Part shown: positions 1 through 9,473 of the stretch, piece after piece
How positions within the stretch are numbered: position 1 is the stretch's first letter
Layout: every line of letters begins with the position of its first letter
Assembly: GCA_023105745.1 (NCBI GenBank)
Contig: JALGQZ010000001.1
Coordinates: forward strand, 61,915,937-61,979,936
Length of the DNA stretch: 64,000 nt
Origin: Austropuccinia psidii
Lineage: Eukaryota > Basidiomycota > Pucciniomycetes > Pucciniales > Sphaerophragmiaceae
Direction: 5' to 3'
Notes under the pieces: generated by a model
Seen by the model: only the letters and a program-made list of their open reading frames with translations
Databases searched by the model: none
What the model was told of the DNA's origin: nothing
Program-made: the position numbers and the translations under genes

Positions 1-279
1 GCTACAAAAAAGTGTATATTTCTTTCCTCTCCAGTAACCATAGTAATTGGGGTAAATTCTGCTAATCCAACTATTGAAGTACAATGCCCACCAATTCCCC
101 TCAGGTTAATGTTAAGACATCTTGTTGTTAACCCTGATTTTACTGCTATATCTTCTGGTATTATATTCAATTCAGAGCCTGTATCAACTAAAGCCATGAT
201 TTCATATCCTTGTTCTCCAACATGTACTTGCATAAATCCCAATGGGCAGGCATAATGTAATTTAGGTGCTTCATATTCT
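1..279 (-). pseudogene. Retropepsin (aspartic protease) start of element A1
   Basis: Reverse-strand translation of this edge segment gives an approach block containing HYACPLGFM followed by ALVDTGSELNIIPEDIA, the DTG active-site loop of a retroviral-type aspartic protease, and a downstream LRGIGGH segment. The same order occurs in copy A2 at 20700-21084, where the loop reads VDTGSEINIIPEEIA. The enzyme would cleave the Gag-Pol precursor inside virus-like particles. The active-site triad is intact here, but the reading is cut by the window edge and the upstream gag is broken, so it is scored as part of a defective copy. Confidence 0.75.
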
Positions 280-1142
280 CCCAAATGATGATGTATAAGC
301 TCCACTTGAATATCTTTTGTGTCAATTGAGTTTATTGAATTCTTTTCTTCATCTGACCAATTTTTTAATTGATTGATAAATTGAGGTGATATGGCCAAGA
401 TTTGTTCCAAGGTAAGGTTAATCTTCTGTTCTAAGACTTTATTTATAATTTGGGTCATAGCTTTTTGGATATCTTTCTTCTCTTCCTTAATAAAATTTTT
501 ATTGAGTTCAATTTTAGTTTGTTCTGTGATATTTTCAGTTTTATCATTTTGGCTTTTCTTAACAAGTCCTTCCTCTTCATCTTGGGGTTTAGGCTTCTTG
601 TATTTTGTTGGGATAATTGTCTTGTCTTCTGTTTTTGTATCATCCTCAATATATGCTCCAGGTATGTTTTGCTTTTTCATGATAGGTGTTTCCACCTCTT
701 TTGAATGTGATCTTATATTTTCTTGAATTGGGTTCTCTTGTCTTGTAGATCTTTGTTTAGTGTTTCTTAGCCCATAATTGCTTGAAAAGGGATCATTCAC
801 TGAAGATATTATAGGTGGTTACCAATTTCCCCAATCTTCAACTTCAGCTATGGCCGCTTTAGCCTCTTCCTTCTTTAACTCTATAATATTTGGCTCTTCT
901 ATCTTTGGCTTTGAAGCTGTAGCTGATTTTTCCATTAATTGTTTTGTTAGTTCTGCCTGTTCCTTGGCAAATTCTCTGACTAATTCCCTAGGACCTACTG
1001 AGCTTTCATATGGTATCCTTTGGAAATTTGGAAAAAGGAAGGAATTTCCTTGTTTCCTTACAATTATTTTCTCCATATCTTCATTGAAGTGTGAAAGCCT
1101 TTCTAATGTATGTGTATTTTCAAAGCAATAATGACATCTCAT
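280..1142 (-). pseudogene. gag C-terminal part of A1 with damaged zinc knuckle
   Basis: The open stretch 1142-819 starts with a CHYC...H motif that should be a CCHC zinc knuckle, but the last cysteine position reads Leu (ERLSHF where A2 has IRCNHL). It then has FLFPNFQRIP, shared with A2 (YLFPNFQRVP). A TAA at about 819 interrupts a frame that otherwise continues with A2-like sequence towards the protease. The role would be RNA binding by nucleocapsid and the linker to protease. It lies in a different frame from the upstream gag part (1304-2335), so at least one frameshift separates them. Confidence 0.7.
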
Positions 1143-1303
1143 TGGGGGCCTTGGAACTAATTGTGCAGGTTGATAAGGTATATGACTTGAAGAAACTGGT
1201 GGTAAGCTATCTCTTTGCTTGTAATTTTGATTAAAGGGCTGGTAGCTTTGCTTTTGTGGTTTATAGGACTCTGTTATTCCTTTAAGCTGCTCTAATACTT
1301 CTT

Positions 1304-2720
1304 TTAGTGGCTCTTTCTATTTGAAAATCTCCCTTTGAGGTTGTGCCTTACTTGGTGTATTGACCTTTTTGGAAAGCTCCTTAACTTGTTGTAAAACCTC
1401 CTGTAAGGTATCTTCTTTAAATCTAACTTTCTCTTTTGGTTTAATATTGAATTCTTGTTGGGAAAATTTTTTCTTTGAATTAAGAATTTGGCTTGCAAAT
1501 CTTGTTCAATGTATTCTTTTAGAACTTTAAATTTTGGTATGATATATCCACCATCTCTGGCTTGCACCATTACTTTATCTTTTATCATTTCTCTGTAAAT
1601 TGAACCTTGAGCTTCTTGGGAGAGGCTAGCCAGAATTTCCTGATTGTGGTTCACTTTCCCTTCAATGTATTCATATCTTCTTAGATATGTGATGATTGAT
1701 TCATATTCTCCAATGAATTTCCTATACTGAGTAATATTATTAATTCCACCTCTCTGCTGTGTTCTCTCAAAAAGAGAATTGATTGAGGAAATCCTGTATC
1801 TTCTTCCAGGCTCAACTGCTCCCCACTTTCTTATCATATCAATCTTTAGTTTCTCCCAATCACCACTCTCATATCCAGGAATTCCTTCAATATGGTAACT
1901 TATTTCTTCATCTCTTGTCCAAAATACTATTTGTCTTGCTATGTCTCTTCCACTGGCACCTTCAATTTCAGCTATACTTTCTACTTTTTTAATCAATCTT
2001 TCTACTTCTTTTCCTTCAAACCAAAGGTTATAATCCTTGGCCTTTATTTTGACTATGGGTCTTATTTCTCTGGATAATTGTTGCTGTAATGGGCTTGGGT
2101 GAGTTGGTGTGGATACAAATACTCTTCTTGGAGCATTCTGTGATCTTTGTTCTGTTACTGGGGTAGAGGTTGCTCTAGGAACAGGTGTTGGTGATATTGG
2201 TGACTCTTCAGGTCTGACATGTCTTGGTAATGTGGATTCAATTGGACTACCTCCAGGGGTGAAGGTTGTTGACTGTTTTCTCTTTCCTTTCTTTTTACTT
2301 TGAGTTAACAATAAGTCCTGCATTTGCTTCATCAAACTCTGTATCTGTACAGTTTGATCTTCTTCATCACTTTCCTATGCATACTGTTCTTCCACAGTAT
2401 CTTCAGGCAATGGTGGTAAATCAGATGTTGATGGTTGATTCATGTCTACTTGATAAACTATGCCTTCAATTTCCTTTTTAGAATATTTTTTCTTCTTTTA
2501 TTCTTGAATAAGCTTGAAGAAAAACTTTCTTAACTCTTCTTTCTCTTTTTTCTCTGTTCTTGGGGTTGAAATCAGTAGTCTGTGATCTGTGGGTGTTTGA
2601 TTTACAGGTGTCCTGTTTCCTTTAATAGGGTAATAATAATAGTATGATTGAATAGAAGATTTTGATGATGATGATGGTGATTGTCTTGATTCACTTCTAC
2701 TTTCTGATTCCAGGTTGGTT
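1304..2720 (-). pseudogene. gag N-terminal and capsid part of A1
   Basis: The best-preserved stretch is 2335-1304. It has a Pro/Ser/Thr-rich N-terminus, then DYNLWFEGKEVERLIKKVE, EIEGASGRDIARQIVFW, and a capsid-like region ending near YIEQDLQAKFLIQR. The same blocks, with conservative changes, are found in A2 at 9421-9473 and 18949-19480. Weaker N-terminal similarity continues upstream to about 2720, including a Tyr/Pro block aligning with 8835-8900 of A2, with stops at about 2380 and 2500. The product would be the structural shell of virus-like particles in the cytoplasm. It ends in a stop at 1304 and resumes in another frame. No convincing ATG marks the true start. Confidence 0.8.
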
Positions 2721-2820
2721 AATCTTTATTATTTTTATTATTTTTTATGAATGTTTAATTTGAGTATCTCTTGTATTTGAATGATTTTTTAATATTTATT
2801 GAGGGTTGAAGTAAATGATT

Positions 2821-2839
2821 TGCCACTGTTGGGACACCA
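2821..2839 (-). other. Putative primer-binding site of A1
   Basis: On the minus strand TGGTGTCCCAACAGTGGC lies about 20 nt inside the LTR end. The identical string occurs at the equivalent place in A2 (8624-8642), although the surrounding leader has diverged. Conservation, position and the TGG start fit a tRNA-complementary priming site. I could not match it to a specific tRNA 3' end. Confidence 0.5.
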
Positions 2840-3504
2840 GATGTGGAACTCCTTTTAGTGTGGGATTGGATAAGGCAGTCCTTGAGGGGGAAATCACAGG
2901 TAAACAGTTTTGAATTGCTGAATGATCCTGTAACCAAGGGTGCTAAGGTGTATTAGCTGCCCCTCTGAATTTACTAAATAATCTCCCTATAGAGCTCACA
3001 AATCAATATTTAAAATTGTGGCTTTACAACTAGAGAAGAATTTCAGCAGTCTCTATCAGACCTACTCAATTATTAGATAAATAGCTTTTATGATTATTAT
3101 ATATATAGAAAATGGCTTAATACTAGTATTTTATAGGTTGAAGGTAATATTTTAAATATAAATTTAAGTATTGATAATATATAATTATATAGATGTATGA
3201 TATTTTAAACTATATGTGTTTATTTATATTTTTAGGTTAATTATTGATTATGAGGTTCATTAACAATATAATATATAGAATATACTGGATACAATACTAT
3301 AATGTTTTTCTTTTATTATAGAAGGGTGGGTTTTTATATTTATTGATTTGTTTTTTTAAGGGATCTTATGACCAATATAGCTAATAATAGTTATTTAATA
3401 AGAATATATATTCCTTAATGGATTCAGGATTTAATAATGACAAGTATGAGAGAGCTATCAATATTAACTCTAATAATAATAACTTCTTTGAGCAGTACTT
3501 CATG

Positions 3505-3690
3505 ACTACTACTAATATTTTTTATGATAATACTATTTATGCAATATTAAGCTCTTTCATTAATACTGTAAATATTTTCTTTTATCAGAAATTTCTGACT
3601 ACTAATATTTATTATGATAATACTATTTATTCAATATTAAGCTCTTTCATCAATACTGTAAATATTTTCTTTTATCAATAATTTCTGACT
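3505..3690. repeat. Two-copy tandem repeat of about 90 bp inside LTR A1
   Basis: A unit containing ATGATAATACTATTTAT, AATATTAAGCTCTTTCAT and ACTGTAAATATTTTCTTTT occurs twice head to tail with few differences, followed by a partial third start. It lies downstream of the core promoter within the minus-strand LTR. It creates a spurious repetitive open frame on the plus strand. Confidence 0.8.
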
Positions 3691-3855
3691 ACTAATATAT
3701 GCTTCTGAGCTTTGCTACTGAGCTTTTTATTTTTTAATTTGGTACTTATCCTACTAGAATAGGGATGGATGGATCCTTTAGACTGAGGATTATATTTCCA
3801 TTTAATGGGGAAATACTTCCATGAGCATGGGGGAAAATGAGAGAGAAAGGCCCTA

Positions 3856-3863
3856 TATTTATA
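3856..3863 (-). promoter_or_regulatory. TATA box of LTR A1
   Basis: TATAAATA on the minus strand, followed by a pyrimidine-rich stretch and CATTTTCCCCCA. The A2 LTR has the same arrangement (TATAAATAGAGG, then CCTCATTTTCCCCAG), so this is probably the family core promoter that starts the genomic RNA. Confidence 0.6.
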
Positions 3864-4955
3864 TTCTTTGGGCCCTCCATAGAGGCACTCAAAAACAGGG
3901 GACTTAGAAAAATTTTACCTTGAGGTATTTTAGCTGGTGAGTGTTTTTGAAATGGTGTCATTTGATAAAGATATTGCACCATAAGTTTGGATTATTGCAT
4001 CATTCTGAACTTTGTTGATGTTTATGCACAGCCTTGAGCTAATTTTGCTGGTGATTAATTTTGAGATGGTGTCATTGGATCAAGATATTGCACCATATGT
4101 TTGGTATATTGTACCATATTTTAAAACTTTATTTTTAATTAATTAAACTTTAATATTATTATGCACAGCCTTGAGGGAATTTAGCTGGTGAGTAACGTGG
4201 AGATGGTGTCATTTGGTAGAGATATTGCACCAAATGTTTGGCAAATTGCATCATTTCCTGAGTGATTATGTAATCTGAGTTGTTTTTGCTGGTGATTATT
4301 ATGTTGAATGGTTTCATTTGACTTGATTATTGCACCATTTATTTGGTCAATTGCACCATTTTTCATTCTTTTGATTATGTAATATTTTTAAAATCTATTT
4401 GGTGTTAATTTGGATATGAGTTGATTTAGTACAATTATTGCATCATTTGTTTGTATTATGTTTGGCCATTCATGGAATTCTTTCAAGCTTATATGGAACT
4501 TTCTATGCATGAAGTTAATTAAGGTTTGATTCAGTTCAATCTTTTTATACAATGGATGTGTATTCATACTTTTTTAGTTGATTTTATTACATAAAATCCA
4601 TTTTGGTGACTGTAATTCTTAGTAATCTAATGTTTTTTGTGGCTTTAGGGTTTCTGTCTGTATTAAACTAAACTTTTTTTGTTTTTGTGAAGGCTATTTG
4701 TAAGCTATCCTGTATATATCCATATAGTTTAATCAGCTTTCTAATTATTGATTTATGGAAATCTTGAGGTTATTTCTATACTGAATGCTAAAATCTTCCT
4801 TTATTCAACATTATCCATGTTACTATTTGACTTATGTGATTTTGAAAGTTTCTTTTGAGCTGATATATCCTAAATTGACAATTCAAGTTTTGATATTTTG
4901 AAATTTTCACCCTCAATGTGCTTGAAGCTGGCCCAGACAGGTATGGAATACGACA

Positions 4956-5380
4956 GCGTCAGATTTGTTCTTAAGGAACCAGATAATTTTGAAGGAGGTA
5001 GACTGGTGCACAATGGTTAAGAAGTATTAATAGCCAGAGAGAGAAGGAGGAGAGATTGGTCAAACTAGATCAATGTGAACTTAAGCCAAAAGAAGGTGAG
5101 CGGGCTCAAAGTGGTCTTTAAACGGTAGTCAATGAACTTTATTGAGGTTGCAGGTTTTGCAGGGGAGATCTGTTGGAGGTAGGCCCATTGATTTGATAAC
5201 AGCTGTGCTAACATGACTGAGTCTCTTGTGCCAGGGGTTAGCATTTACCGTTGTTTGATGAGAGGTTGGAAGGTGATAATCGACTTTCATGAGGTTGTTT
5301 TCAATTTCTCCATGCAAGAACTTCTTTCCCTTAGTGGTAAGGGAGAACAAATTCTTGTGCCAAGTAATAATAAGTTCTTT
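4956..5380 (-). pseudogene. Cop1 GAG-pre-integrase and integrase N-part
   Basis: Reading 5350-5129 gives a WHKRLSHV motif followed by CKTC, the zinc-binding GAG-pre-integrase segment that precedes copia integrase. Beyond it the reverse strand continues with VHIDLVGPISPPS, matching the first catalytic-Asp region of a copia integrase, and stops at KNKSDA where LTR A1 begins. Several stops (for example before VHIDLV) show decay. The intact protein would insert cDNA into chromosomes. Confidence 0.7.
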
Positions 5381-5611
5381 TTAAAAGAGCTTCAGCAGAC
5401 TTGCAAGGTTGAAATTTAATTTTGGAACAAGGAGGGAATTCGGAAATGTCAAGCATTGGTTGTTGCTCAAAACACTGGAAGTCCCAATTCCTTTGGCGAT
5501 TAAATTGCTAGACAAGTCCCCTGTGGTTACTGGGAGTTTTGTATATTTTGCTAGAGAGGTGAAAAAATCTTTGGAGTGAAACATGTGCTGCATTGCTCCA
5601 CAATATACCAC
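5381..5611 (-). pseudogene. Cop1 protease region, inactivated
   Basis: The 76-codon reading starts at VYCGAMQHMF, aligning with the copia protease motif V-D-S-G-A-T-x-H-M: the catalytic Asp and following Ser are replaced by Tyr and Cys. Downstream KGIGTSS and LLVPKLNFNLASLLKLF match the conserved flap and C-terminal copia blocks (VPxLxxNLxSLxxL). The order relative to gag and GAG-pre-integrase is canonical. As written it cannot be an active aspartic protease. Confidence 0.7.
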
Positions 5612-5740
5612 TATTTGCTGAGGTTTTTATTTCAAAAGAATGCCTGTGTGGAGAGCTTGAGCTGTTGAAATCTGAGGGGCTGGGCTTGCATTTGGTGCCT
5701 TCCTTTTTTTGTCTTGTCTTTGAGGCCTGAGGTGAGGGTT

Positions 5741-6420
5741 CTAGGCGAAAACTTCTTCCTTTTTGTGTCTAAGACACTTTGGGTTGTGTTTGCCGTTAGC
5801 GCAGTAGTAAAGTATCTGGTATGGTTCTTTGTTGGTGGCCAAAACAAGGGCTGAAGCCAATGCCATTGTAATTTGGCGATTGTCTTTGGTTTGACAGTGA
5901 TTGGCATACTCTTGAAGTTGAGAAAGGATTTGGTTGGGTTTCTCAATGATTTGTTCATGCAGGGTCAGTAGTTCCACGGCTTGACTGAGCTTTGGATCCC
6001 CTGCTAGTTTTCCCAAAATGATGTAGGAGAGTATTTTGGAGGGCATTTTGATGCTAACAGATTGTAATTTGAGGAGAAATTTGTGGGTATCCTCAATGTA
6101 TTGGTGGAGATTGCCAGAGTAATTTGCCTTCTGCCAGCTCATCCATACATGTCCCTTGTTCATAGCTCTTTTGGAAGCATACTGTTTGTTGATCTTGGAC
6201 CATAGTAAGTTGGCTTTGTCGGAGGTTTCTGAGTTAATGACTTCTAAGAAGACTGTAAAATTTATTCTTGAAGTAATTGTGGTTATTGCTTCAAAGCTCA
6301 ACTTGGTCCACCGATTAATTGTGGAAGGAGTTGCATCTTGTCCAATGACTTTTTCGCAGACATCTAAGAGGTCTTTTGAGCGAAGGAGGAAATGCATGCT
6401 GAGGTACCATCAAGGATAGG
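5741..6420 (-). pseudogene. Cop1 gag (UBN2/DUF4219-like)
   Basis: The 218-codon stretch contains LRSKDLLDVCEKVIGQ, LWSKINKQYASKRAMNKG and WMSWQKANYSG, the pattern of copia Gag proteins of the gag-polypeptide/UBN2 group, and ends in a CCHC-like knuckle (YYCANGKHNPKCLRHKK). Upstream sequence to about 6420 matches the start of the Cop3 gag (62349-62579) but is frameshifted. It would form the virus-like particle. A frame change separates it from the protease part. Confidence 0.75.
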
Positions 6421-6512
6421 TATTGATGATGTTTGCTTTTTGTTTGGTCTATCTGCCATTGCATATCTTGTGACCCACCCGTTCTGTATCTATGGAAGCA
6501 TAGCGTCAAGAC

Positions 6513-6765
6513 TGTAAATCTATTAGAATGCAGAACTAAGGGTTTGAATTTAATTAGTATTTAGACAGTAGTTAGAATAACAATAGTACAATTTACAATA
6601 CCTAAGGGTGGATGACAAGTATTCTGTAAATAGTAAAATAACGTAGATGCAACAACTTAGAACAACAAACAGCTATAGTAAAAAAAATAGTTAGTTATAA
6701 GTTTGTGGTTAGAAGAAGAGAATGGTGAGATTAATACCTGAACAATTAATGGCAAGATTGTACGT
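6513..6765 (-). repeat. Cop1 LTR fragment, truncated by A2 insertion
   Basis: The block from TGTAAATCT at 6513 upward resembles the start of the Cop3 LTR (62617: TGTAAATCTG...), each placed just upstream of a copia gag on the minus strand. It is cut at 6765 by the A2 LTR. The rest may lie at 32186-33059. The LTR end is inferred from only two diverged copies. Confidence 0.45.
6762..6765. other. Left target-site duplication of A2 (ACGT)
   Basis: ACGT immediately precedes TGTGGTATT and is repeated at 32182-32185 right after CCCACA. If the first T is shared, a 5-bp ACGTT reading is also possible. Either way both ends of A2 belong to one insertion event. Confidence 0.75.
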
Positions 6766-7149
6766 TGTGGTATTCCATACCATTAGTATCAGTTTCAAGC
6801 TTACCAATAAAAAAAAGGGTAATAAAACAAATTACACATTACAACAACAGGTTTCAAACAGAAATATACAATACACAGCCTCAAGATCTTATCAAAATAT
6901 TCATCCACCTTATTGCATCATCAATAACCAATTATGCAATTAAAAGAAGTTAATCTAAATAGAGGTATATGAAGACGGATCAAAGCATCAGAGCTGTATT
7001 TTCCCCACATTGATTCAATTGAAAGAAGACATACCTCAAGGCTAAACATAAAATTACAATATATTTTCCAAGAACAAATGTTTGCTTAGTAATAATGACA
7101 TGCATCAAACTTCATAGAAATGATGCAATCTCCATATGAAATGATACAA

Positions 7150-7800
7150 TACTAAAACAGAAACACCAGCATAATTTTCTCATACATATCATATGACTAG
7201 ACGAAATTTAAATTGTCAAGAGCTGTATTTTCTCAACTTTCTCAAAAAAAAAGAAAATCTCACCAGCCAAATTATCTCAAAGACATCACATGATTTTGAT
7301 AAGAAACAGAAACACCAGCATAATTTTCTCATACATATCATATGACTAGAAGAAATTTAAATTGTCAAGAGCTGTATTTTCTCCACTTTCTCGGCAAAAA
7401 ATAAAAAATAAGAAATCAAATCTCACCAGCCAAATTATCTCAAATACATCACATGATTTTGATAAGAAAAAGCACCACCAGCATAATTATCTCAAAAATA
7501 TGTAACAAAGTCACCAAAAATGAAAATGTCACCAGCAAAATTATCTCAAAGACATCACATGATCTTGATAAGAAACAGAAACACCAGCATAATTTTCTCA
7601 TATATATCATATGACTAGAAGACAGTTCAATTGTCAGGAGCTGTATTTTCTCCACTTTCTTGCAAAAAAGAAAATCTCACCAGCCAAATTATCTCAAATA
7701 CATCACATGATTTTGATAAGAAAAAAATAACCACCAGCATAATTCTCTCAGCAAACACATTGCTACATCAAAACTACACGTCTCACCAGCTAAAACCTCT
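7150..7800. repeat. Degenerate tandem repeats in A2 U3
   Basis: About five imperfect units of about 110-160 bp, each with CACCAGCATAATT, a CATATGACTAGA block, GAGCTGTATTTTCTC and CACCAGCCAAATTATCTCA followed by ACATCACATGATTTTGATAAG. The same array is in the 3' LTR (30740-31380), and CACCAGC motifs recur in LTR A1. Upstream of a TATA box, they are good candidates for enhancer-like elements. Confidence 0.8.
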
Positions 7801-7857
7801 CAGCTATGATTTTTTCTAAGTAACCTATTTTGAGAAGCTCTATGGAGGCCCAACTGC

Positions 7858-7865
7858 TATAAATA
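7858..7865 (+). promoter_or_regulatory. TATA box, 5' LTR of A2
   Basis: TATAAATA in the context GCTATAAATAGAGG, followed by a C/T-rich initiator-like region. It is repeated at 31442-31449 in the 3' LTR and mirrored in LTR A1. Probably drives the element RNA. Confidence 0.7.
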
Positions 7866-8623
7866 GAGGTCCTCTCTCCCTCATTTTCCCCAGCATCATG
7901 GAAAAAGTTCCCACTATCCAGGATCACAACCATCCCTGAACTAGCAGGATATCTAGAGTAGTAGTAGTAGAGTTTTAGTAGTAAAAAGCTTGGTAGCCTT
8001 GCTCAGTAGCTTAGTATTGTCAAAGAATAAGTGGTATTAATGTAGTAAAAAGCTTAGTAGCCTTGCTCAGTAGCTTAGTGTTTTCAAAGAATAGTAGTAT
8101 AACAATAGTGAAAAAGCTCAGAAGCTTAGTATTATTAAAAGAAAAGAAGTAGTGATATCAACTTAACATTAAAAATATAAAAAGAAAAATATCCAGTAGT
8201 CTTTTTATTAGTATTAATATATATAAAATCATTATAATCAAAATAAAACCAAAAAAAAAATTCTTATTAATTTTATTAACAAAAAAAAATATTATCATTA
8301 CTTTTATCAAAATAATAAAAAAATCTTAGCTTTTACTGTATCAGAAATTTTAGTTTTTTTCAAATCAGAGCTTTACTGAAGTGTTATCAATAGGTCTGAT
8401 TTAGAGACTGCTGATAAGTCTTCTCTATCTGTTTAAGCCACAAATCTTATTTTATTTTGTGATTCTCTGTAGGCTGACTATTCAGTATTATTTAGAGGGG
8501 CAGCTAATACACCTTAGCACCCATGGTTATTGGACAATTCTGAAATTCAAAACAGACTTACCAATAATTTCCCCCTCAAGGTACTGCCTTATTTCATCCC
8601 ACACCAAAAGGAGTTCCCACATC

Positions 8624-8642
8624 TGGTGTCCCAACAGTGGCC
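8624..8642 (+). other. Putative primer-binding site of A2
   Basis: TGGTGTCCCAACAGTGGCC starts 20 nt after the LTR end and is conserved in A1. The spacing is larger than the usual 0-5 nt, so the assignment rests on conservation and the TGG start. Confidence 0.5.
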
Positions 8643-8762
8643 AACAGCTTCAACCATCAATAATCCGTCAATTATCAAAAATAAAAAAATAAAAAAACTT
8701 TCAAATTTAGTCCATAAAAAAAAGCCTTTTATCAGTAAAAAATTTCAAGCACCTATCAAGTC

Positions 8763-9473
8763 AATCTGGAATCAGAAAAACCACAAAATTCTAAATCATC
8801 ATCACCATCAAGTGCTTCAACCAAATCATTTCACTATTAGTATCCAAAAAGAGGAGAAACACCACCTGGAGAAGAATCACCTATAGATTATAGTATACCA
8901 GTTGGTACACCCAGAACCAAGAAGAAATATCAAAAGATAGTTACAGATTATTTTCAGAAATTACTCAAGGAACTATTTGAAATTAAAAAGAAAAGTGAAA
9001 AAGAGAAAATCAACAAAGAATATAGCAATATGAATTCAGAATCATCATCAAAGATACCACACAATCCAGATGAATCCAAAGAAGAAATTATAAATGAAGA
9101 GACCATGCAAGGACAAGAAGATATTTCTGATGTAGAAAGACTTCATCAAAGAATGTTGGAAATGCAACAAGAATTAATTGAACTCCTTAAAAAAGAAGGG
9201 AAAAGGAAAGAGTCAAGTTTTACCGCAGAAAAAAGCCCAATGGAAGAAACTACAAGCATGCCAAGAATCTTTAGACAAGAAGGGTCACCATCACCATTTT
9301 CAAGGCCTATGGCCTCATCAACTCCATTCACTTCACAAAGGCCAAATACTCTACCAAAGCGGGTTAATATTCATGCACAGGCTTCAAGCCCATTGCAACA
9401 AGAAATCCCACGAAACAATACACCCATTGTCAAGATCAGACCAAAGGATTATAATTTATGGTTTGATGGAAAG
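8763..9473 (+). pseudogene. A2 gag, first part
   Basis: An open frame with one TAG at 8838 runs to 9473, where the chromovirus interrupts it after NLWFDGK. It has a Ser-rich start, a basic segment (RTKKKYQK), a coiled-coil-like Gln/Glu region (9110-9190) and a Pro/Ser-rich linker before the capsid block. Joining codon 9471-9473 to 18949 keeps the frame and continues with EVERFIKRVENIAEIEG, just as uninterrupted A1 does. The first ATG of the longest stop-free piece is at 9030, but similarity to A1 begins earlier, so the true start is unresolved. Confidence 0.8.
9469..9473. other. Left target-site duplication of chromovirus B (GAAAG)
   Basis: GAAAG directly precedes TGTCACAAC and recurs at 18944-18948 directly after TGTGACA. 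This 5-bp duplication proves a single insertion into the A2 gag. Confidence 0.95.

Larger units (their letters stand above)
1..4955 (-). mobile_element. Ty3-type LTR retrotransposon copy A1, partial
   Basis: Minus-strand element running off the left edge. Going leftwards it has one LTR (2859-4955), a conserved TGG-start putative primer site, gag (about 2720-280) and the start of protease (279-1). It is the same family as the large plus-strand element at 6766-32181: the LTR begins TGTCGTATTCCATAC against TGTGGTATTCCATAC there, and the Gag proteins align along their length. Its LTR interrupts the copia integrase reading at 4956, so it is younger than that relic. The second LTR and target duplication lie outside the window, so full length is unknown. 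Confidence 0.85.
2859..4955 (-). repeat. LTR of element A1
   Basis: About 2.1 kb, reading TGTCGTATTCC to CCCACA on the minus strand, with TGT/ACA ends. It parallels the A2 LTRs in layout: CACCAGC-type motifs (seen here as GCTGGTGA at about 3930, 4043, 4184, 4286), a core promoter, then an AT-rich tail ending next to the putative primer site. It is longer than the A2 LTR (1838 bp), partly through an internal duplication at 3505-3690. No gene is present; the small open frames here are repeat artefacts. Confidence 0.85.
4956..6765 (-). mobile_element. Ty1/copia relic Cop1, 5' half
   Basis: Minus-strand copia remnant with, going leftwards, LTR fragment (6765-6513), leader, gag, zinc knuckle, protease, GAG-pre-integrase region and the first part of integrase, ending at 4956 where LTR A1 cuts in. 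On its right the A2 element inserted into the Cop1 LTR at 6766, with the broken LTR probably resuming at 32186. It is therefore older than both Ty3-type insertions. RT and RNase H are not in the window. Confidence 0.8.
6766..8603 (+). repeat. 5' LTR of A2
   Basis: 1838 bp with TGT...ACA ends, matching 30347-32181 closely (scattered substitutions and small indels; roughly 97-98% over the parts I compared). U3 holds a block of CACCAGC repeats (7150-7800), then a TATA box at 7858, then the AT-rich R/U5 region. No gene. Confidence 0.95.

Noticed and set aside
3418..3681. 87-codon plus-strand frame with repeated block
   Set aside because: Tandem duplication inside LTR A1, opposite to its transcription.
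7150..7800. Regular repeats considered as a CRISPR array
   Set aside because: Units are degenerate and long with no unique spacers, within a eukaryotic LTR.
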